NCBI GenBank assembly: GCA_964614185.1
Contig: CAZTKJ010000080.1
Location: 1-10,846, forward strand
From: Suilimivivens sp964614185
GTDB lineage: Bacteria; Bacillota; Clostridia; Lachnospirales; Lachnospiraceae
Direction of reading: 5' to 3'
Length of the DNA: 10,846 nt
The translations under genes were made by a program, and so were the position numbers. Each line of letters starts with the position of its first letter. The stretch's first letter is position 1. Under the pieces are notes generated by a model. That model was not told where the DNA came from, did not search any database, and worked only from the letters and a program-made list of their open reading frames with translations. Shown piece after piece: positions 6,772-10,846 of this stretch.

Positions 6772-7563
6772 GTGAATGTGATAGAAATGCTAATGAGTAA
6801 TTCCTATGCTTGGCTTTTGCTTTCGTTATGTACTGTAGCTTCATTGATTTTTGCAATATATACATGGATCATGGGAAAGAAAACAAAAGAAATTTCGATA
6901 GATAGATATACAAATGAAATTGTCAAAATGGGAAAGAGTCCTATTCAAAAGTTAGAGATGAAATTTGAAGGCAAAGCTATTCAGGACTTGTCATCAACTA
7001 TCTATTTCATTTGGAATAGTGGTAATGATGTAATAAATGCTAATGATATGGTTGGAGAAAAAGCTATAAGAATTACGTGTGAAAACGAACAGTTTTTGGA
7101 TGTTAAATTAATTAAACAGAGTGATGAAAGTAATTCTTTTCGAATTTTGGATTTTAATTCTACAAAGATAGAAATGACATTCGATTATATTGATAGTGGT
7201 GAAGGATTAAAATTTCAAATTTTACATACCGGAACTGATGAGGAAATTCATGTTGAATATAAAATAAAAGGTGGAAAACCTAAACGTGATTGTGTAGAAT
7301 TAAGAAAAGAAAGTGGAATAAAGAAAGCCATAAAAGCTATTGTATATGAGATAATTCCCATGATTATTTGGCTTTTGATTTTTTTAATGGCAGCGTTATT
7401 TAGCAATGCAATTGGAATTACTGGAAATGGACTTCTCATTACAGCTATTGTTCTGTCAATTCCGTTAACTTTAATAATGATACTTATTTTTATAAAATTG
7501 AAGAATGTAGTTAAGCAAGTATTTCATCGAGCGATTCCGAGTACATTGAAAAACGAAAACTAA
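6772..7563 (+). CDS. Unrecognised membrane protein with a central soluble domain
   Basis: A 263-residue protein. Hydrophobic segments are predicted by eye at residues 12-34 (YAWLLLSLCTVASLIFAIYTW), 193-215 (EIIPMIIWLLIFLMAALF) and 219-243 (NGLLITAIVLSIPLTLIMILIF). Between the first two, residues 60-170 form a polar, strand-rich domain with IYFIWNSGNDVINANDM, IRITCENEQFLDVKLI and a GLKFQILHTGTDEEIHV stretch. The WNxG...I...D and LHTG patterns look like those of a widespread uncharacterised family of bacterial membrane proteins that I cannot name. The start is GTG 6772, chosen over GTG 6778 because AAGGAG (6759-6764) is 7 bp from it. It stands alone, 235 bp after the DUF2971 operon and with its own possible promoter. 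Codon use is AT-rich like its left neighbours. Confidence 0.72.
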   Translation: MNVIEMLMSNSYAWLLLSLCTVASLIFAIYTWIMGKKTKEISIDRYTNEIVKMGKSPIQKLEMKFEGKAIQDLSSTIYFIWNSGNDVINANDMVGEKAIRITCENEQFLDVKLIKQSDESNSFRILDFNSTKIEMTFDYIDSGEGLKFQILHTGTDEEIHVEYKIKGGKPKRDCVELRKESGIKKAIKAIVYEIIPMIIWLLIFLMAALFSNAIGITGNGLLITAIVLSIPLTLIMILIFIKLKNVVKQVFHRAIPSTLKNEN

Positions 7564-7851
7564 AGAATAGAACGGTTTTATAGAGTCTCTAACTGAGAAA
7601 ATCTAGAAAACAAGTTCGCAGTTGACCTAAGAAGTGATAAAAGTAGCTTGGTGACATACTGAAAGATGCAGAATATCTTTATAATAACATCATGATAATA
7701 AAAATTTGAAAAGTATCGAATACAATGTAAATAATAAGTAAAAAACACCAGAAATACAAGGTTGAATTAGTTGAAACTGGGATTTGTTTTTTTATTTGAT
7801 CTAAAAAATAGTTGGTGAAAGAATAACGAAAGAACTAAAGAAATAGAAACT
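7564..7851. other. Spacer without recognisable genes
   Basis: No open frame with a credible ribosome binding site is present. The only structure I see is weak: CCAG (7748-7751) and CTGG (7777-7780), flanked by AAAACA and TGTTTT and followed by a T-rich run to about 7798. This could be a poor terminator for the membrane-protein transcript. Confidence 0.4.
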
Positions 7852-7883
7852 AAAATAAGCAGCCATAGCGCTGCTTATTTTTT
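7852..7883 (+). terminator. Intrinsic terminator with a 12-bp perfect stem
   Basis: AAAATAAGCAGC (7852-7863) pairs perfectly with GCTGCTTATTTT (7870-7881) around a CATAGC loop, giving a GC-containing stem running into a T-rich tail. The A-run on the left arm means it may also work in the reverse direction. It isolates the lipoprotein gene from the genes to its left. Confidence 0.8.
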
Positions 7884-7898
7884 ATCGAAAATGAAAAA

Positions 7899-7939
7899 TG
7901 ATGCAAAAATGATGCAACTTTGATGCAAGTATGATGTAC
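7899..7939 (+). repeat. Four 11-bp direct repeats (iteron-like)
   Basis: TGATGCAA occurs at 7899-7906, 7910-7917 and 7921-7928, and a degenerate TGATGTAC at 7932-7939, each exactly 11 bp from the last, close to one turn of the DNA helix. The array starts 15 bp after the terminator and ends just before a TATAAT at 7948. The spacing suggests a protein binding several times on one face of the helix, as at operators or iterons. It could also be a leftover of the end of an integrase gene or an attachment site; no integrase is visible. Confidence 0.6.
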
Positions 7940-7947
7940 GGTGAGTT

Positions 7948-7953
7948 TATAAT
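7948..7953 (+). promoter_or_regulatory. Possible -10 box of the lipoprotein gene
   Basis: A perfect TATAAT lies about 40 bp before the chosen ATG at 7994. No good -35 box sits at 16-18 bp; the nearest TTGATG (7920-7925) is 22 bp away and lies in the direct-repeat array. The promoter may therefore depend on an activator bound to those repeats. Confidence 0.35.
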
Positions 7954-7993
7954 AATCCATGTCGAAACAAGGAAGGGAAAGGTATGGGCGGAA

Positions 7994-10111
7994 ATGAATA
8001 AAAAGATAATGGCATTTGCGATTAGTCTTATGATATTGTGCAGTATGACATGGATCGGATGTGGCAGACAGGAGGAGCATAAGGAGGATCCGGCGGGAAA
8101 TGAAAAGAATTGGCTAGATAACGTTGAGTTTTTTCAATCTCCGTTTGCCTACAGTGAGCAGAAAGAGGGGGATGACACCATCGTCTCTATCGGCAGCCTG
8201 ACCATTACTCTTCCGGTGGGATGGAAGATAGAGACAAGACAGGAAGATGGAATGATACAGTATGTTTTGGTGGATATCCATTCCCAATGTGAAAATGAGG
8301 AAATTAAAGGACATAAAGAAGGCTATGAGCATGAGATCGTGATTACACCATATGAAATTCCACAGATGCCGGAAGATACATTGCAGCTGGCAGCGGTAAT
8401 GAAAGAGTATTTTCCGGTTCCCATTCTGTACGGTCTTAAGGGCACAGGAAAGACTGAGGAGATTAAAGGATGTTGGATGCATGGAGAAAATCTTGATACC
8501 AAGGAAAGAGAGTATTTTCTTTTTTCAGGAGAAAGTTTTTCAGAGGAGCGTTCTACAAGAAGAGAATTATTTCATGTCAGGGAAAACATTTATACTGCTT
8601 ATCAGAATGAAGTGGAAGGGTTTGCAGAGTTTTTGGATAATGAGTTAGTAGGAATAAGTGACGAACTAATAACTGATTGCAACAGTTTGAAAATGGAATA
8701 CTATTATTCGTTTAACAGGCAGGGTGAAGATTCTCTGTTTGCTGTGATGGAACAGTCAAATTCAAGCCAGAAGAGAGACGGAGCAATTGCAGTGTATCAA
8801 CAGGGAAATTATGATACGCCTATTGTCTCTTTGACGCCACAGGAATTTTATCCGGATAGGATAAAAGTTTTGGATATTGATAGGGATGGGAATGATGATT
8901 TTATATGCAGATATTGGCTGCTAAATCCTCTGACTTCGCTTTCCTCTGTAGATGACATGGCGTTTGACGGATATTTATGGGATGAGGAGCAAAATACTTT
9001 TCTTTATACTGCCGGAGATGTGATGCTTGCAGAATATAGTTACATGTGGAAGAGAAGAGATGCGCCGGATTTCCAAAAGAGAGCGGAGCTGATTCCGGAA
9101 GGTCTGATTGCATACTTGTCAGAGCATCTTCTGGATGGCGAGGAGGAATTACATAATGCGATACTGCCACTGGTATCGGATCGTGAACTAACTATAGAAG
9201 AAGTACAGAAGCTTGCAGAAGATAATGTTGACATAAAAAATGAGATGTTGAGCACGGCGATATCCATAGACAGATCTGGTATATGGCTTCAGGTAGATGC
9301 AGATAATGACGGCATAGAAGATATTTATCTTCGCGAGTTCATGGGAGGAACAATGGGATATGTTTACTCTTATCTTTTTACCGGCAGAGAGGATGGAAGT
9401 TACGAATTGACAGACGGCCTGAGAGAAAGGTGGGAGGAATTTTACTTCATTGACTGGGAAGGCAAAAATTATCTGGCAAAGATCACCTATGATTTTGGCA
9501 AAAAGGTTTATAACGGAATCTCAATGGAATATTACGAAAATGGTATTTATCAGGGTGGAGTCTGGCTTACCATTACACTAAAAGAAGGAGACGATTGCCG
9601 GGAAATTAGAACCTCTTATTTAAAAGGGGAAAACTATCAAAGTATAGAAGAAAAACTACTGGGATTTTCCAGAGAATACCAGATCGAGGAACGAGTGGGA
9701 CCGGGAACGGCAGAGACCGAGTTTGAAGAGGATGAATATAGTGAGTATATAAGAAGAAGCTGTGACCTCGACAATGATGGGGAAGCGGAAGAATATCAGA
9801 TGTCATTTTTCCAAGCGAACGGTTATTATACGGTGAGCCATATTAAGTTTTACTCAAATGACGAAGAAATTAATACTTGTGTTAAAAGAATGTTGGATGA
9901 GGAGAAAGTGTACGGGATTCCAATAAATATGTGGATTGACAAGACAGAGTATGGGAATATGATCTTCATTTTATATGAGGAGGGACTATGTGATTTTCAT
10001 ATCTGCGGCTGGCTGATGTCTGAGAATGGGGAGGAAAAATTGATACAGGTGGATTGTAAGATACAAACGGAAGTGACTCCAAATGTCTTATACAAAGAAT
10101 CAGGGTGGTAA
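7994..10111 (+). CDS. Large secreted lipoprotein with Asp-rich (EF-hand-like) repeats
   Basis: A 705-residue protein. The frame stays open upstream to ATG 7931, but MNKKIMAFAISLMILCSMTW from ATG 7994 is a normal lipoprotein signal peptide. A possible -10 box (7948) also lies between the two ATGs, so 7994 is preferred; GGGAAAGG at 7975-7982 is the likely ribosome binding site. The lipobox is WIGC with Cys23 as the lipidated residue; Trp at -3 is unusual. The mature protein is acidic and would be anchored on the outer face of the membrane. Three calcium-loop-like motifs stand out: DIDRDGNDD (294-302), DADNDGIED (435-443) and DLDNDGEAE (591-599), each followed by a beta-strand-like stretch as in FG-GAP/VCBS-type or EF-hand-like units. 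Residues 60-190 look like a separate domain (SLTITLPVGWKIE...). I cannot name an overall family. G+C content is visibly higher than in the genes to the left. Confidence 0.8.
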   Translation: MNKKIMAFAISLMILCSMTWIGCGRQEEHKEDPAGNEKNWLDNVEFFQSPFAYSEQKEGDDTIVSIGSLTITLPVGWKIETRQEDGMIQYVLVDIHSQCENEEIKGHKEGYEHEIVITPYEIPQMPEDTLQLAAVMKEYFPVPILYGLKGTGKTEEIKGCWMHGENLDTKEREYFLFSGESFSEERSTRRELFHVRENIYTAYQNEVEGFAEFLDNELVGISDELITDCNSLKMEYYYSFNRQGEDSLFAVMEQSNSSQKRDGAIAVYQQGNYDTPIVSLTPQEFYPDRIKVLDIDRDGNDDFICRYWLLNPLTSLSSVDDMAFDGYLWDEEQNTFLYTAGDVMLAEYSYMWKRRDAPDFQKRAELIPEGLIAYLSEHLLDGEEELHNAILPLVSDRELTIEEVQKLAEDNVDIKNEMLSTAISIDRSGIWLQVDADNDGIEDIYLREFMGGTMGYVYSYLFTGREDGSYELTDGLRERWEEFYFIDWEGKNYLAKITYDFGKKVYNGISMEYYENGIYQGGVWLTITLKEGDDCREIRTSYLKGENYQSIEEKLLGFSREYQIEERVGPGTAETEFEEDEYSEYIRRSCDLDNDGEAEEYQMSFFQANGYYTVSHIKFYSNDEEINTCVKRMLDEEKVYGIPINMWIDKTEYGNMIFILYEEGLCDFHICGWLMSENGEEKLIQVDCKIQTEVTPNVLYKESGW

Positions 10112-10121
10112 TTGATATAAA

Positions 10122-10157
10122 TTGACTTATCCTTTGCCCATGATAAAATAAAGGATA
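10122..10157 (+). promoter_or_regulatory. Promoter wrapped by an inverted repeat
   Basis: TTGACT (10122-10127) and TAAAAT (10144-10149) are 16 bp apart, a credible sigma-A promoter for the two small genes that follow. TATCCTTT (10128-10135) and AAAGGATA (10150-10157) are perfect 8-bp inverted arms, lying directly after the -35 and directly after the -10. This could be an operator, or the stem of a terminator for the lipoprotein gene whose stop is at 10111, though there is no U-tract. Confidence 0.45.
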
Positions 10158-10177
10158 TAAAACAATGCTGCGCAGGA

Positions 10178-10369
10178 ATGGAAAGTGAAGCGTCTATTAT
10201 AATTATAGGAATTGTTCAGTATAGAAGTAAAGATCCGGTTGGCTTTTGGTCGGGAAAGAAGCCGCCCGAAAAAGAGCAGATTACAGATGTAAAAGCTTAT
10301 AATCGAAAGCATGGTCTTATGTGGATTTTATTAGGAGTGGGATTTATGTTGTTACTTCAAATTTTATGA
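10178..10369 (+). CDS. Short membrane protein, probably truncated
   Basis: A 63-residue frame. The central part, VQYRSKDPVGFWSGKKPPEKEQITDVKAYNRKHGLMWILLGVGF, resembles small Firmicute membrane proteins of roughly 100 residues with an R-x-K-x-PVGF-x-[ST]-G-[EK]-KPP loop between two membrane helices. Both ends look damaged. The N-terminal hydrophobic stretch is only about eight residues (IIIIGIVQ), the ATG has AGGA directly against it rather than at normal spacing, and the protein stops shortly after the second helix begins, losing the C-terminal helices I would expect. It may be a shortened working gene or a relic. The GNAT gene begins 10 bp after its stop, with a ribosome binding site (GAGGA) overlapping this TGA, so the two may be translated together. 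Confidence 0.5.
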   Translation: MESEASIIIIGIVQYRSKDPVGFWSGKKPPEKEQITDVKAYNRKHGLMWILLGVGFMLLLQIL

Positions 10370-10379
10370 GGAAATATCA

Positions 10380-10739
10380 ATGAAAGAAATAATAGCATAT
10401 GAAATGTCATTCGATAAAACATTAGAGGTTGAACCAATAAACGTTTATTCTGACTATTCTCAAATCAAAGATAAAATAAAAAATATTTTTCTTTATTTGC
10501 AAGATGGAGTAATAGTAGGCGCTGTTTCTTGTTATGGAAATGAGGTAGATGATTTAATTGTTGAAAAATCTTTTCAAGGACAAGGGATAGGACAAAAATT
10601 GTTATTGTGGGGAATAAATCATATAAAGGAACAAGACTGCGAAGAAATTATTTTACATGTGGCTGAATGGAATCAAAATGCAGTAAAGCTGTATTTGAAA
10701 AATGGATTTAGGATCAAGAAAAAGGAAAAGGTTCGTTAG
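10380..10739 (+). CDS. GNAT-family N-acetyltransferase
   Basis: A 119-residue protein, short for the family (usually about 140-170). GNAT enzymes transfer an acetyl group from acetyl-CoA to an amine; the substrate here cannot be told. Seen: a strand pair GVIVGAVSCYGNEVDDLIV, motif A with the acetyl-CoA pyrophosphate loop QGQGIG (Q66-G71) followed by the helix QKLLLWGINHI, and motif B EWNQNAVKLYLKNGFR (97-111) with the conserved N/A/Y/GF residues. The N-terminal strand and helices that bind substrate are brief (MKEIIAYEMSFDK...), so acceptor recognition may be reduced, or the true start may have been lost. GAGGA at 10368-10372 is 7 bp before the ATG. It is followed directly by two hairpins. 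Confidence 0.85.
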   Translation: MKEIIAYEMSFDKTLEVEPINVYSDYSQIKDKIKNIFLYLQDGVIVGAVSCYGNEVDDLIVEKSFQGQGIGQKLLLWGINHIKEQDCEEIILHVAEWNQNAVKLYLKNGFRIKKKEKVR

Positions 10740-10765
10740 ATTTAAGCTCGATTGGAAAAACAGTT

Positions 10766-10791
10766 GGCTTCCGAAGATTTCTTCGGAAGCC
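10766..10791 (+). terminator. Perfect 11-bp stem-loop after the GNAT gene
   Basis: GGCTTCCGAAG (10766-10776) pairs with CTTCGGAAGCC (10781-10791) around ATTT. There is no U-tract after it (TCAGACTG), so alone it is not a classical intrinsic terminator. It works either as an RNA-stabilising hairpin or together with the next stem. Confidence 0.65.
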
Positions 10792-10808
10792 TCAGACTGT
10801 AGACAAAG

Positions 10809-10833
10809 TCCGAGGCATTCGCCTCGGATTTTT
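10809..10833 (+). terminator. Intrinsic terminator
   Basis: TCCGAGGC (10809-10816) pairs with GCCTCGGA (10821-10828) around ATTC and is followed by TTTTT (10829-10833). This is a GC-rich stem with a U-tract and is the probable end of the transcript carrying the GNAT gene. Confidence 0.8.
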
Positions 10834-10846
10834 CACGTCAAAAGAA

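Noticed and set aside
7931..7993. Upstream ATG that would extend the lipoprotein by 21 residues.
   Set aside because: The extension would put charged residues before the signal peptide and would place the start upstream of the likely -10 box at 7948.
7959..7997. A 12-codon + strand frame whose TGA overlaps the lipoprotein ATG (ATGA), possibly a leader peptide.
   Set aside because: There is no ribosome binding site, its ATG lies at or before the expected transcription start, and the peptide has no meaningful composition.
7850..8080. 76-residue - strand frame with a histidine-rich end, possibly the tail of an integrase.
   Set aside because: It lies largely antisense to the lipoprotein start and its histidines come from the TGATGCAA repeats; no recombinase active-site residues are visible.
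8432..8455. GLKGTGKT in the lipoprotein looks like a P-loop (Walker A).
   Set aside because: The protein is exported and has no Walker B motif or surrounding NTPase fold pattern, so this is chance.
1..10846. CRISPR arrays, tRNA and rRNA genes.
   Set aside because: I saw no regularly spaced 25-37 bp repeats with unique spacers, no tRNA cloverleaf with a GTTCGA-type arm and no rRNA-like sequence.

Overview
The window suggests a low-GC Firmicute, most likely a gut clostridium of the Lachnospiraceae type. The reasons are strongly AT-rich coding, AGGAGG-type ribosome binding sites, GTG starts, U-tract terminators, and transposase and lipoprotein sequences of the kind seen in that group. This is family-level pattern recognition, not a database result. 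All apparently working genes are on the + strand. The only - strand coding trace is a dead transposase.

Layout. (1) 1-1403: the end of a DNA restriction/repair cluster, with a PD-(D/E)XK (Mrr-like) restriction endonuclease followed by a Vsr-type mismatch endonuclease. Vsr enzymes normally accompany a 5-methylcytosine methyltransferase; none is visible here, so it would have to lie upstream of position 1. (2) 1556-3205: a complete-looking IS256-family insertion sequence with matching terminal inverted repeats, an intact 398-residue DDE transposase and an unusually long, structured non-coding left arm. (3) 3206-about 4360: a decayed IS3-family element on the - strand, full of frameshifts and cut off exactly at the IS256 right end. 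(4) 4552-6536: a strong-looking promoter followed by two very AT-rich genes 18 bp apart, a DUF2971 protein and an unrecognised 328-residue protein. (5) 6772-7563: an unrecognised membrane protein with one N-terminal and two C-terminal membrane segments around a probable beta-rich domain. (6) 7564-7993: a spacer holding a 12-bp-stem intrinsic terminator and four copies of an 11-bp-period direct repeat. (7) 7994-10111: a 705-residue lipoprotein with three Asp-rich calcium-loop-like repeats. (8) 10122-10846: a promoter with an inverted repeat, a short truncated-looking membrane protein, a small GNAT acetyltransferase and two back-to-back hairpins.

How the genes may work together. Positions 1-7563 read like an accessory island: restriction endonuclease, Vsr, a DUF2971 bicistron and an orphan membrane protein, broken up by two transposable elements. 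Base composition changes at the IS256 element (visibly richer in G+C) and again at the lipoprotein, so the segments probably have different histories. The best candidate for something undescribed is the two-gene unit at 4647-6536. No function can be assigned from sequence alone, and the defence interpretation rests on neighbourhood.
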